Part shown: positions 18,864-27,879 of the stretch, in pieces
How the letters are laid out: every line of letters begins with the position of its first letter
How positions within the stretch are numbered: position 1 is the first letter of the stretch
Origin: Streptomyces sp. NBC_00259
GTDB taxonomy: Bacteria > Actinomycetota > Actinomycetes > Streptomycetales > Streptomycetaceae
Length of the DNA stretch: 64,000 nucleotides
Assembly (NCBI RefSeq): GCF_036181745.1
Contig: NZ_CP108080.1
Location: forward strand, 62,001-126,000
Direction: 5' to 3'
Notes under the pieces: generated by a model
Seen by the model: the letters and a program-made list of their open reading frames with translations, nothing else
The model's database searches: none
Told to the model about the DNA's origin: nothing
Position numbers and translations under genes: made by a program

Positions 18864-19483
18864 GGACAACGGCATCAAGTGGCGGGCGATGCCGGCCGAC
18901 TTCCCGCCGTGGGACCGGGTCTATGCGTTCTTCCGCCGCTGGCGCGACCACGCCCTGGGCAAGGAGTTCCACGACCGGCTGCGATCGAGGATCCGCGAGA
19001 GGGAGGGGCGTGCGGAGCCGACGGCCGGCGTGATCGACTCGCAGTCCGTCAAAGCGGATGCCGTCGTCGGCTCCGACAGCCGTGGCTTCGACGGCGGCAA
19101 GCTGGTCAACGGGCGTAAGCGGCACGTCGTGGTCGACACGCTCGGCCTGCTGCTGGGCGTGATGGTCACCGCCGCGGACACCGGCGACCGCGCCGCCGCC
19201 CAGGTCCTGCTCGGGCAGGTCGCCGACGCACACCACCGGCTGGAACTGGTCTGGGCCGACGGCGGCTACACCGGCCCCCTCGTCGAGTACTGTCTCACCA
19301 CGTTCGCCCTGGTCCTGGCGATCGTCAAACGCAGCGACGACATGCGCGGCTTCATGGTCCTACCCAAACGGTGGATCGTCGAGCGCCTCTTCGCCCACCT
19401 CATGCGCACCCGCCGCCTGGCACGCGACTACGAACGCCGCACCACCAGCGCCGAGGCGATGATCTACTGGTCGATGATCCTGC

Positions 19484-20029
19484 TCATGACCCGCCGCCTG
19501 GCCCGCTCACGCCCGCAGCCAGCGTGAACCGGCCCGGCGCAGGCTCGGCCAGCCAGCCGCGCGCGACCAGGCGTTTCGCCTTCGACCTCAGCGCCTCCAC
19601 CCGCGCCGACACCACCTCCATGCCGAACGTGGTGGCCAACTCCTGGCAGGTCATCAAGGGCCCTTGACCGAGCCGGACCCGATCGGCGAGGGCCTGCACG
19701 ATGCGCTGATAGTCGACCGACAGCGCCACCCCGGCCAGCCCCTGGCGCCATACCGGCACCTGCGATTTCGGCTTGGCCGCGGCCGTCGGCGGCGCCTCGG
19801 CTCTGGTCCCGGCGTCGCCCGGCTCCCTGGCGGCCACCGCGTCGGCCGAGCCGTCACCCAGCGCGGACAGCAGCACACCGACCCGCTGACGGGCGATCGT
19901 CCACTCCTGCCATTCCTGCTCCGCCACGACGAGTTCGGCCTCGATACGGTCCGCTTCCCCGCGCAACGTCTCCACCCGACGACGAGCGGCGAGCTCGTGC
20001 TGTTCCAACAGTCCGACCACCGACGGCAT
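19484..20029 (-). CDS. Hypothetical protein with coiled coil and winged-helix-like C-terminus
   Basis: 181 residues. ATG 20029 follows GGAGGACCCGG on the minus strand, a strong ribosome site. Residues 5-50 (VGLLEQHELAARRRVETLRG and on) form a probable coiled coil. The C-terminal 75 residues (LGQGPLMTCQELATTFGM, VSARVEALRSKAKRLVARGW) look like a winged helix. The 3' end overlaps the end of the IS5 transposase by 44 bp in convergent orientation, so it may be an IS-associated gene or the host gene into which the IS moved. I do not recognise a named family. Confidence 0.6.
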   Translation of the reverse strand: MPSVVGLLEQHELAARRRVETLRGEADRIEAELVVAEQEWQEWTIARQRVGVLLSALGDGSADAVAAREPGDAGTRAEAPPTAAAKPKSQVPVWRQGLAGVALSVDYQRIVQALADRVRLGQGPLMTCQELATTFGMEVVSARVEALRSKAKRLVARGWLAEPAPGRFTLAAGVSGPGGGS

Positions 20030-20152
20030 CCGGGTCCTCCACGGGAGCGATGACGCAACAAGCCACCACTCCCACGCTGCCCCCACCACTACTCCTGACC
20101 AGCGAAAACGCAGCCCTCAAGCTCGGAAAGACAACAGCTTCTAAGAACGAGC

Positions 20153-20655
20153 TCAGCGAGGGTTCGCCTGTTCCCAGGCTTGAATGATCTCGATTGGGAT
20201 ACGTCCACGCTCAGGAAGGTCGTAGCCGTTAGCCCTGGCCCATTCTCGGATCACGTGGGTGCTGACGGATGTCCGCGAGGCAGTGGCCGTTGCGGTGCTG
20301 CGGAGTTGCGACGGCGTGAAAGTGACGCCGCCGTCGAGAAGGTCTGAGGGGAACATCGGGACACGCACGTTTGCGCTCAGCACGTCGACGAGGAACTCGG
20401 TCACGGTTCCGTTGTAGGTGAACCAGGGCGCACGCAGCGCCTCGTTGACGGCGATGGTCCATTCGTCCGGGACGCCGGAAGGCTGGGTTGCCCAGAACAG
20501 GTAGTCGCCGTTGCCGGTGACGCCCATGGCAAGGAGGTCCTCAGGGGGGTGCGGCAGCGGCCAGGGCCGACGGGCGGCCTGCCGGACTTCTTCAATCTGC
20601 GCACGCAGCCGCTCTGGCATGGGGCCGGTGAGATCAGCCCACTCGCTGGGGGCGT
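20153..20655 (-). pseudogene. SUKH-Lsr2 fusion protein, 5' end lost to a transposase junction
   Basis: The minus-strand frame encodes a SUKH-like region (GVTGNGDYLFWATQPSGVPD, EWTIAVNEALRAPWFTYNG) followed by an Lsr2 C-terminal DNA-binding domain (VIREWARANGYDLPERGRIP, EIIQAWEQANPR) at the end. Upstream, at about 20655, the frame passes without a stop into transposase sequence (VEHALADHKRWKQLTRWTH). The original N-terminus is missing; ATG at 20621 could still start a 155-residue product. A SUKH domain joined to the xenogeneic-silencer DNA-binding domain is an uncommon pairing whose role is not established. Confidence 0.65.
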
Positions 20656-21463
20656 GTGTCCAGCGAGTCAGTTGCTTCCAGCGTTTGTGATCAGCGAGGG
20701 CGTGTTCGACGGTGATGCGGTCGGACGAGTGACGTGTCGGTCGCGTCCCCACTGCTGGACTCTGCCGGGGAGTGCTCCAGGCCGTGGTTTTCTGGGTGGT
20801 GTGATCGCTTGCCCGGGATGGTCGCGGCTCAGGCCGAGGTAGCCGTCGTCGAGGAGGACTTCGACGTCGGGGAAGTGCTGGAAGCACATGGCGATGCCTT
20901 CGTTGCGGACGGCCGTGGCGTCGTGCATACGTCCAGGTCGCAGGGCATCGGTCCATAACGTGCGGCCCTGCCAGTCGGCGATGACGGTGGCCTTCATGGT
21001 GTTCTGCTTCTTCTTGCCGGCGACGAACGCACGCCGGCCGCCGCGGCTGGCCGGTGGCCGGCGAACCTGGATCTCGGTGGCGTCCAAGCGCAGCTCGACG
21101 CCTTCGGCCTGGCCATAGGCGAACACATCTGGCAGCGTCCGAAGCCGCAGGCCAGGGCCGTCGGGGACCGCGCACCCCCGCTCCGCCAGAAGCGCGCGCA
21201 CCTCTCCGATCGCGCGGGTGACGGTGGAGGTCGACGCCGACCGCGTGCGGCAGATCGTGCCGCAGATGGATCAGCGTGGCCACCAGCCGGTCGACGAACA
21301 CCAGTTGGTGGCGGGCGCCCGCACCAGCGGCTCGCTTCCTCACCCCGCCCCGCGCAGCATGCCGTCGGCCCTCGAGGCCAGCCTGCCATGGCACCGCCAA
21401 CTCCTCGACCAGACAGGCGAGATGGCGCCGCGAGATCCCTGGAAACAGCCGGTGCGCCAACAT
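20656..21463 (-). pseudogene. DDE_Tnp_4-type transposase, frameshifted
   Basis: Three segments make up a recognisable transposase. The N-terminal part (HRLFPGISRRHLACLVEELA to IHLRHDLPHAV) is in one frame. The middle (MRALLAERGC, LRLDATEIQVRRP, KKKQNTMKATVIADWQGRT, DGYLGL) is in another. The end (DRITVEHALADHKRWKQL) returns to the first. Asp residues of the DDE triad survive, but at least two frameshifts break the gene, and its last residues are replaced by the SUKH-Lsr2 sequence. Confidence 0.7.
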
Positions 21464-21878
21464 CCTTCGATTGCCATGATCGCCACAGTCGGATCACGCC
21501 ACCGGCCCGGCGCGAAGTCTCCCCCGCTATCACGCACCAACTCGTAAGCGCCGTCGGCAGCGCGTTCACCTTCGACGAGAGGCCTCCCCCGCACAACGCA
21601 GCGTCACAACCGGCTTTGGTGACGTTCACCCATCGCAACGGCATCACACAGGGCATCCGCCACCAGCGGCGGAGTCGTACGACCCGCGGCTCGTACGACG
21701 CCCCGGCGACAGACCGGTTCGGCAACGGAGGACGGGGAGAGGTGCCGGATGCAGAACGCCCGGCCGGGGATGGCCCGGCCGGGCGTGTGCGCTGAGGACG
21801 TATCTGCTGCAACGGCAGCAGACGGCGGTGCTCGGCTCCCGCGATCAGCGGTGGCCACGGGAGCCGTCGACCGCTGCT
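21464..21878. other. Gene-poor stretch
   Basis: About 415 bp of probable IS flank and spacer. Minus-strand translations such as GERAADGAYELVRDSGG look protein-like for short runs, but none begins or ends properly. No gene supported. Confidence 0.3.
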
Positions 21879-22328
21879 TCACCTGTCCTTGCGCAGAAGG
21901 AGCGTGAACGTGTCGTCGTAGGGAGTGTCCTCGTGCTTCGGTGTCAGCTGCAGCGACAGCATGGTGCGCTCGCCGGTGAAGCGAACGTCGACGGAAGCCT
22001 CGCGCTCGCCCAGGTGGAAGTCCGCCGCGGCCGGTCGCTGGGCAGCATCACCCCAACGGGCGATCCAACGCTCGGCGTCGACCTTCGTGCCACCGTCGTC
22101 CCTGGCAAGCTCGGCCAGGCCGTCGGCGTCGCGGGCCTTGAGGCGGGCGAGGACGTGCTCAGCGGTGGCGAGGCTGCCGGGGGTGGGACGGCCGGTGACG
22201 GTCAGTTCGAGCTCGGCTGTGCCGTCCTTGATGCGCCCGGGCGTCTTGTCGGTGGCGGTGACATCGCAGCCGCCGAGCAGCAGCACGAGTGCTCCGGCGA
22301 GCCAGACCGACGTGCGTGCGCGCCTCAA
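21879..22328 (-). CDS. Lipoprotein of unknown function
   Basis: 149 residues from TTG 22328, which overlaps the stop of the upstream amidase gene (TTGA) and follows GGGGAAG. The leader MRRARTSVWLAGALVLLLGG ends in the lipobox LLGGC, so Cys21 should be lipidated and the protein held on the outer face of the membrane. The body is a beta-rich domain (AELELTVTGRPTPGS, VDVRFTGERTMLSLQLTPKH) of no family I recognise. Overlap with the amidase gene suggests co-translation and a shared extracytoplasmic job. Confidence 0.65.
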   Translation of the reverse strand: MRRARTSVWLAGALVLLLGGCDVTATDKTPGRIKDGTAELELTVTGRPTPGSLATAEHVLARLKARDADGLAELARDDGGTKVDAERWIARWGDAAQRPAAADFHLGEREASVDVRFTGERTMLSLQLTPKHEDTPYDDTFTLLLRKDR

Positions 22329-23404
22329 CTGCGCTTCCCCGGACGGATGATGCTGATGGCACTGAGGTGTTTGTTGCCCTTGAACCACTGGTTGAGAGTG
22401 GTGTGGGACGTGCGGCCGTGCTGCGTGATGCTGATGTTTCCTCCCTTGGCAGCGGTGACGACACCGGTGTGATTCCACTTCTTGGAGGACCTGTAGTAGC
22501 CGAAGATCACGTCGCCCGGCCGGGCATCATAGCGTGAGATCTCGCGACCGCCCCGGTAGCTCTTCAGGTGCTGGCGCAGATTCGCCGCCGCGGCCCAGGT
22601 GTAGCTGTCCAGGCGGATCCATCCGATGTTGTTGCGGAACCAGCGCGAGGGGTTCTTGCGGCCGCCCTTGCGCTGCTGCATCTTGCCACCCCAGTGCAGA
22701 GCCTTGGAGACGAAGTTGGCGCAGTCGGTGTCGTAGTCCCACTTGATGCCTGCGTTGCGTTTGGCCCAGGTCGCCGTGCCGCTCGCGCTGGGCGCGGCGC
22801 GCAGCGCAGCCCCCTGCGGTGCGACGGCTGCCGGCTCGTCGACGAGCATGCCGTCGGCGTCCAGCTCGATCGGCAGGACATCTACGCCACCGGCGACGTC
22901 CTCGACACTCGCTTCCGCGGGCGGGGCCACACTGGCGTCCCGCGCGGCATCGTCCGTCGTGGGAAGAGTGGCCTCCACGGCGGCGTCGTCGGCCTCCACG
23001 CGCAGTGCGCCGTTCGCGAAGAGGAAGCGGCCCGGCAGCCCACCCTCGTCCGGTTCCTGTGAACCGTCCGTGTTGGTCAGCACGCTTCGTTCGGCAACGG
23101 TAGCGCGCACCACCACGGTGCCGTCCGGTCCGGGCCCGGTCAGCACGTCGCCGAACGAAGTGGTGATCTCGGTGAAGCTGCGCCCGTGGCGGGCGTACGC
23201 CTCGCGGCGATCGTTGAGCTCGGGCAGCTGCTGTGCGAGCAGTTCCCGGAACATGGCGCCGTGCGGGCTGCTCGCGACGGCCTCCTCGCTGGTGGTGTAG
23301 GTGCCCTTGAGGACGCCGGCGCGCGGCGAAGCAGTCGCGCACCGCAGCGGTATAGCGCTCCTGCCCTGCGACGGCGGCCGGTTCGAAGCTCGCTGCGGCT
23401 GCAA
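22325..23404 (-). CDS. Amidase-6-domain secreted protein, N-terminus uncertain or frameshifted
   Basis: 359 residues as an open frame. The C-terminal 150 residues carry the putative amidase domain: KWDYDTDCANFVSKALHWGG with the likely catalytic Cys, WNHTGVV with the His, and ISITQHG. The N-terminal part (YTTSEEAVASSPHGAMFREL, VVVRATVAERSVL) is as in secreted relatives, but the first 30 residues of the open frame are basic and unlike a signal peptide. A signal-like segment (VGLLGGGSSQALAAAASFEP, YTAAVRDCFAAR) lies in a different frame just upstream (to 23447), implying a frameshift near 23325. The protein probably acted on cell-wall peptides. Confidence 0.6.
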   Translation of the reverse strand: MQPQRASNRPPSQGRSAIPLRCATASPRAGVLKGTYTTSEEAVASSPHGAMFRELLAQQLPELNDRREAYARHGRSFTEITTSFGDVLTGPGPDGTVVVRATVAERSVLTNTDGSQEPDEGGLPGRFLFANGALRVEADDAAVEATLPTTDDAARDASVAPPAEASVEDVAGGVDVLPIELDADGMLVDEPAAVAPQGAALRAAPSASGTATWAKRNAGIKWDYDTDCANFVSKALHWGGKMQQRKGGRKNPSRWFRNNIGWIRLDSYTWAAAANLRQHLKSYRGGREISRYDARPGDVIFGYYRSSKKWNHTGVVTAAKGGNISITQHGRTSHTTLNQWFKGNKHLSAISIIRPGKRS

Positions 23405-23702
23405 GCGCCTGACTGCTTCCGCCTCCGAGGAGGCCTACAGCACGCACTACGCACCAGCGACAGCAGCTGATGCGGCACCGACGAGGTGCTTCGCAGCTTC
23501 ACCGCCTGGCCGATCTCCCGCATCGACGGCGGATACCTCGTGTCGCGCGACCGTCGCGTCGATGAACGCCAGGTCGCCGCCTGACGCGAGGCCAGCCCGT
23601 CCGCGACCCTCAGGCTCGCCCGCGGCCGACCCGACCTGACTACGCGGCCTCGCGAGTATCCACCGGAAGATCCTGGCACCGGAGGTGTGACGCCGACGAA
23701 GT

Positions 23703-24161
23703 TCAGTCACCGTCCCTGAGCTCGATCGGGGCACGCAGGACCTGTGTGTGGATACGGTGCCCGGTGCGGTAGGTGAACCGGCAGCCCTCAGCACTGCCGG
23801 CAACCGGGGAGGTGACCGCTTCGGCCCGCACGAAGTAGTAGATCGGGCTCTCCGCGCCGGGAGCGATGCGCACCGGCTCCTTCGAATAGTCCCGGGTCAG
23901 GTCGGGCTCCTTGACGAAGGACTCGTCGCTGGCCCCGAGCCAGAATCCCGCGTCGTCGGGACGTCTGGCCGCCCTGGCCTCGCCCGTCCTCCAGTGCGCC
24001 GGAGCACCCACGAGCTCCACCCCGAGCACATCGACCGGCAGATCGGAGATGTTCGTGAGAAGAGGGCAGGTGAACCAGTAGCCCTTGCCGGCCGTGGCGT
24101 GGTGGAAGGAGAAAACGCCTCCCCAGTCGTCCTCCAGCGCGTGCCAAAACCCACCGGACAC
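23703..24161 (-). CDS. Hypothetical beta-rich protein, probably extracytoplasmic
   Basis: 152 residues from GTG 24161. The sequence WHALEDDWGGVFSFHHATAG, GYWFTCPLLTNISDLPVDV and IAPGAESPIYYFVRAEAV has the regular beta-strand look of an immunoglobulin-like domain. No signal peptide is in this frame; a hydrophobic leader (SMALAGLGLRGC) lies just upstream in another frame, so the start may be further out or the gene may be frameshifted. Family unknown. Confidence 0.5.
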   Translation of the reverse strand: MSGGFWHALEDDWGGVFSFHHATAGKGYWFTCPLLTNISDLPVDVLGVELVGAPAHWRTGEARAARRPDDAGFWLGASDESFVKEPDLTRDYSKEPVRIAPGAESPIYYFVRAEAVTSPVAGSAEGCRFTYRTGHRIHTQVLRAPIELRDGD

Positions 24162-24689
24162 CCTCTCAGGCCGAGCCCGGCCAGCGCCATCGACATGCCG
24201 CTCCGGCAGCCCTGGTCTCTGCCGCCATAGCTATGGCCATGGCGGCAGCGCCCCCTCACAGCCACTCCCCCGAACACGGGCCCGCAGCAAGTCCGGGACA
24301 CTGCGAACCCACCCACCTGCCGGCGACACGACACCCGCGCCACGAGCGGGACGTGGGCCCGCTGGCCGGCCGCTCCCGACCAGCGTGGTCCAATCCGCCC
24401 GGAACGGTTCAAGCAGGGTCGTCGACCTCTGGTGTGAAGGGGTGCACGAGTTCCGCCGCACCCTTTATCAGAAGGTCTGCCCTCGACTCGAGGCATACCC
24501 GCAACAAAGGCCTGTTCTCCTCGGCACCGGTTCTATCCGGCCAACCTCGCGGTGTCTTCGACCTTGCGGACAACCGAGCCTCGGGTCCGTTCCTCTCAGC
24601 ACCCGGGCAGGCGGTTGTCGTATGTCGCCGAGTCGCGTCGCCCGCTGTCTGCTTCCTTCCCACACAGCATCCCGGAGGACGAGGGAACG
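24162..24689. other. Intergenic region upstream of the lysyl oxidase gene
   Basis: About 528 bp. Open frames run through it but lack codon bias or recognisable content. GGAGGACGAGGGAA at its right end is the ribosome site for the next gene. Confidence 0.35.
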
Positions 24690-26447
24690 ATGACCAGAAC
24701 GCGTACCGCCCGGCTGCGGCGTCCGCTGCTCGCGGGCACCACGGCCATCGCCGTCATGGCCGTGACGGCCGGATTCGTGGCCACCACATCGGATTCGACG
24801 AAGGCCGCGACGGGGCCCAAGCTGAGCCTCATCGCAGCGAGCACCTCGATCACGCTCACCTCCTGGAAGGAGGAGCCGGGCGTCTATCTCGATCTCGGAA
24901 CTTACCTCACCGCGGAGGGAACGCCGCTGGAGTTGAAGGTGACCCGGAAGTCCTACAAGGACCCGGTCGCCATCACCCAGACCGTGTACGAGGGCGGTAA
25001 GGCGAGGGCCAAAGCCCTGCCGAACGGGACCGTGAAGGACTTCTCCGGGTTGCCGAGGTTCGCGGAGATCACCGTCACCGACAAGGCGGGCAAGCAGGTC
25101 CTCAGCCGTGCAGAGAGCTTCTGCCCGAACAACGCCAGTGGCCGCGTACGGCCCGACGCACCCGCCACCTCGAAGTATCCGGAGAGCTGCCCGACCAACC
25201 CCTTCACCCTCGGTTCCGTGTGGGGCGTGGAGAAGGGCTGGGCCGCCAACACGTACGGGGGTTCCTACACCGAGCCGGTCAAGCTGGCCGCCGGTACCTA
25301 CACCGCCAAGGTCTCGATCGCCAAGAAGTACCGCGACCTGTTCGGCATAGCCAACAAGCCCGCCACGGTGAAGGTGACCGTGGAGGAGCGCAGCTTCGAG
25401 GACGGCCGGGGCGCCGCGGCTCGGACGGCCAAGCCCGGTCAGCACGCGGGGCACGGCGCCGCCCACCAGGCACCGTCGGCAGCCGGCACCGCACACGCCG
25501 GCCACGGGCCTGGGCACGCCCCGACGCCCGCCCAGGCCGCCGCGCCGGTGACGAGCGGCGCGGGTCCCTCGTACAACGTCGGTCACGGGCCGCTGAAGGC
25601 CGCTCCCCCGGCTCTGCCGTGGGCACTGAAGAAGCAGCAGGCGGCACGTTCGATGGAGGCCGGCGACACCGCGGGCCGGACCGACGGCTCGCGCAAGGCG
25701 CCCGCCCTTAGGCCGCTGCCCAAGCGGCCTACCGGCAAGCCCTCCGTTCCGGACGTGCCCAAGCCCGACCTGAGGTCGCTGCCGGCCTACGGCATCACCA
25801 TCAGCGACGGTGGAGAGGACATCCCCGGCAAGGACTACCTCGCCTTCAGCGCCAATGTGTGGAACGCCGGCCCGGCGCAGCTCGTGGTGGACGGATTCCG
25901 CTCGCCCGGCAAGGCCAAAATGGACGCGTACCAGTACTTCTACGACGCCAAGGGCAAGCAGGTCGGCTACACCCCGACCGGCACCATGGAATGGGACCCG
26001 CGGCCGGGCCACGTGCACTGGCACTTCACCGACTTCGCCAGCTACCGGTTGCTGAAGGCGGACAAGAAGGAGACCGTGCGCAGCGGCAAGGAAGCCTTCT
26101 GCCTGGCCAACACCGACGCGGTCGACTACACGGTGAAGAACGCCAACTGGCACCCGAACAACACCGATCTGGCCACCGCCTGCGGCCAGGAGAACTCGAT
26201 CTCCGTCCGCGAGGTCCTGGACGTCGGCTCCGGTGACACCTACACCCAGGACCTGCCCGGCCAGTCCTTCGACATCACCGGACTGCCCAACGGCACGTAC
26301 TACATCCAAGTACTGGCGAACCCGGAGAACCGCCTGAAGGAGACCGACACCGCCAACAACAGCGCCCTGCGGAAGGTCATACTCGGTGGCACGCCCGGCC
26401 AGCGGACGGTGACCGTCCCGGCGCACGACCTGGTGAACGCGAACTGA
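24690..26447 (+). CDS. Secreted lysyl-oxidase-family protein with His-rich linker
   Basis: 585 residues from ATG 24690. Residues 1-41 form a signal peptide (LLAGTTAIAVMAVTAGFVAT). Residues 42-240 are a beta-rich domain. Residues 250-285 are unusually His/Ala/Gly-rich (GQHAGHGAAHQAP, TAHAGHGPGHAPT). The C-terminal 200 residues match the lysyl oxidase (LOX) fold: WDPRPGHVHWHF puts copper ligands near His441, 443 and 445, followed by YRLL, CLANTD and the C-terminal NPENRLKETDTANNSA. LOX enzymes oxidise lysine amino groups via a tyrosine-derived quinone cofactor; bacterial roles are little known. The His-rich stretch could bind copper. The upstream frame extends to 24552 but lacks a signal peptide there. 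Confidence 0.8.
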   Translation: MTRTRTARLRRPLLAGTTAIAVMAVTAGFVATTSDSTKAATGPKLSLIAASTSITLTSWKEEPGVYLDLGTYLTAEGTPLELKVTRKSYKDPVAITQTVYEGGKARAKALPNGTVKDFSGLPRFAEITVTDKAGKQVLSRAESFCPNNASGRVRPDAPATSKYPESCPTNPFTLGSVWGVEKGWAANTYGGSYTEPVKLAAGTYTAKVSIAKKYRDLFGIANKPATVKVTVEERSFEDGRGAAARTAKPGQHAGHGAAHQAPSAAGTAHAGHGPGHAPTPAQAAAPVTSGAGPSYNVGHGPLKAAPPALPWALKKQQAARSMEAGDTAGRTDGSRKAPALRPLPKRPTGKPSVPDVPKPDLRSLPAYGITISDGGEDIPGKDYLAFSANVWNAGPAQLVVDGFRSPGKAKMDAYQYFYDAKGKQVGYTPTGTMEWDPRPGHVHWHFTDFASYRLLKADKKETVRSGKEAFCLANTDAVDYTVKNANWHPNNTDLATACGQENSISVREVLDVGSGDTYTQDLPGQSFDITGLPNGTYYIQVLANPENRLKETDTANNSALRKVILGGTPGQRTVTVPAHDLVNAN

Positions 26448-26507
26448 CGGTACGTCCGCAGCATCACGGCCGCCGTGTCGTCACCCACAAGGATCCCACG
26501 ACGGCCG

Positions 26508-26911
26508 TGATCCGCTGGGCGCCGATCGGCACCACCGCCCGTCATCAACGAGGCCTCGAACCTGACCGCCCACCTGCGCATGTCCCAGACCAGGACCGAC
26601 GAGGCCCCCAACAGGCTGTTGCTCGTCGCCGACCGCGGCGGCGAGGATGTGGGGCATCTCGTGGGTGCCCTCGGGAATGCGTCTGCGATGAAGCCGGTGA
26701 AGGTCGCAACCTGGTGAGCATGTACGTTCAACCCGCTGTCCGCCGGTACCAGATCGGAGGGCCCCGAGTCGCTGAGTTCATCGCCTGGGCGAAGGAGGCA
26801 GAGGCCGAAGCCGCGGAGGCGACAGCGTACTCAGGCAACGCTGACGCCATCCGGTTCTATGAGCGCAACGGATTCGCGCCCCAATCGGTGACGTTGCAGA
26901 TGTCTCTGTAG
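26508..26911 (+). pseudogene. GNAT acetyltransferase broken by frameshifts
   Basis: Segments in two to three frames line up as one GNAT protein. VINEASNLTAHLRMSQTRTD and NRLLLVADRGGEDVGHLVGA are in one frame that stops at a TGA at 26715-26717. The continuation VSMYVQPAVRRYQIGG, AEFIAWAKEAEA and GNADAIRFYERNGFAPQSV is in the next. Restoring one C before TGGTGAGC rejoins them (VATLVSMYV). The beginning is shifted again around 26545. The lesions are few, so inactivation is probably recent. Confidence 0.7.
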
Positions 26912-26958
26912 GTGTTGATCCTTGATGGTCGTCCAAACTCATCGCACAGGGGAGACCT

Positions 26959-27069
26959 GTGATCAACAACGATTCCGGTGCGTCTCGCCGTAAGTTTCGT
27001 CGGCTTACCGGGGCCACCGGCCTACTCGCTGCGGTTCCCGGCCTGGAGGTCTCTTCTGTGCCGGAGCCC
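26959..27069 (+). pseudogene. Tat-signal N-terminal fragment of a lost exported protein
   Basis: The first 37 residues read INNDSGASRRKFRRLTGATG and LLAAVPGLEV, a twin-arginine signal of the SRRKFLRLTG type. After about 27069 the frame loses protein-like character, so only the signal region survives. The mature protein cannot be identified. Confidence 0.5.
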
Positions 27070-27123
27070 AGAAGACCGAATGAGAACCAGGCTTCGGTCG
27101 TCGTCGACGTCGCAGGCACCGTT

Positions 27124-27378
27124 TCAAGCATCCGATGGGACTCCTCCGGGTACGGCCGTGCAGGCACCGTCGGTCAGGACAGGCACAACGGAGGTGGCGT
27201 CCAACTCGATCGCGATCGCGACGTCGTCGGCGAATCCTTGCTGGATGAGTTCCCGCCCCGAGGAGCAGTCGGCCACCGTTTCTGCCACGTCCGGTGTGCC
27301 GGTGAAGGAGGTACGTGCGGCGGCGGCTTCGGGTGACGCGGGGCCGGCGTCCTGTTTCTGCAGTTCGGCGATGATCAC
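27124..27378 (-). CDS. Possible small hypothetical protein or fragment
   Basis: 84 residues (IIAELQKQDAGPASPEAAAA, GRELIQQGFADDVAIAIELD). Composition and strand agree with the next gene upstream on the minus strand. No clear ribosome site or family; it may be a fragment left near the truncated Tat gene. Confidence 0.3.
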   Translation of the reverse strand: MIIAELQKQDAGPASPEAAAARTSFTGTPDVAETVADCSSGRELIQQGFADDVAIAIELDATSVVPVLTDGACTAVPGGVPSDA

Positions 27379-27426
27379 GCCGACGGTGTCGTTCGATGGC
27401 AGGGAAGGTCACGAGCCCGGGGCCCG

Positions 27427-27843
27427 TCAGCGTTCCCGCATTCTGGTCCACCACCAGCCGAACATCGCCAACTCGATGTAGTTGGGCTCCGGCAAGGTAC
27501 GGCGCTCGAATTCCTCGTCGATGCGCGTGACCAGTCGGCCCAAGTCCCGTTTGGCTCCGTGAGGAAGGTGCAGCATCGCCCGCTCCAGGTCGTCACGGGC
27601 ATCTTCCACCTCGATCCCGGGCGAATAGGCCTCGGAGGCGTTCAGGTGGCGTCCACGCTGCTTAAAAGCCCACTCGAAACGAGAGAGTGCAATAGCGACC
27701 GCGTTGGGCCCCATCTCCTGGTCCTCGACCCGGCGGATCGCTGCACGAGTCCGCGCGGAGACACCGTGGACCCTCAGGACCGGATACTGCAATCGTGGCC
27801 GCCACCGCTCTGCGCGGACGGCCTTGGGATGCCTACGCGGCAT
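27427..27843 (-). CDS. Hypothetical protein
   Basis: 138 residues. It is basic at the N-terminus (RRHPKAVRAERWRPRL) and helical after that, with a well-ordered C-terminal half (DDLERAMLHLPHGAKRDLGR, LVTRIDEEFERRTLPEPN, FGWWWTRMRER). Codon bias supports coding. I know no family for it. It is flanked upstream by a broken ISL3 transposase, whose tail runs into the start region. Confidence 0.55.
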   Translation of the reverse strand: MPRRHPKAVRAERWRPRLQYPVLRVHGVSARTRAAIRRVEDQEMGPNAVAIALSRFEWAFKQRGRHLNASEAYSPGIEVEDARDDLERAMLHLPHGAKRDLGRLVTRIDEEFERRTLPEPNYIELAMFGWWWTRMRER

Positions 27844-27879
27844 CGCCCTTTCGGATCAACATGAGGCCATCCTGCCACG

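Larger units (their letters stand above)
17150..19527 (+). pseudogene. IS5-family transposase interrupted by an IS4 element
   Basis: The first part, 17150-17410, reads RRYPSDMTDAEWAVVRPLL and ends VDNG. After the inserted element the frame resumes at 18874 with IKWRAMPADFPPWDRVYAFF, then AGVIDSQSVKADAVVG, RKRHVVVDTLGLLLG, VWADGGYTG and FMVLPKRWIVERLFAHL, ending at 19527. Removing the insertion and one copy of the 10-bp duplication restores a continuous 304-residue transposase with D, D and E motifs. The gene was therefore intact when it was hit. Its terminal repeats were not located. Confidence 0.85.

Noticed and set aside
20994..21812. 272-residue minus-strand frame over the transposase region
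   Set aside because: It is an out-of-frame reading of the frameshifted transposase and its flank.
24468..26426. 652-residue minus-strand frame opposite the lysyl oxidase
   Set aside because: Shadow; no start context and no domain content.
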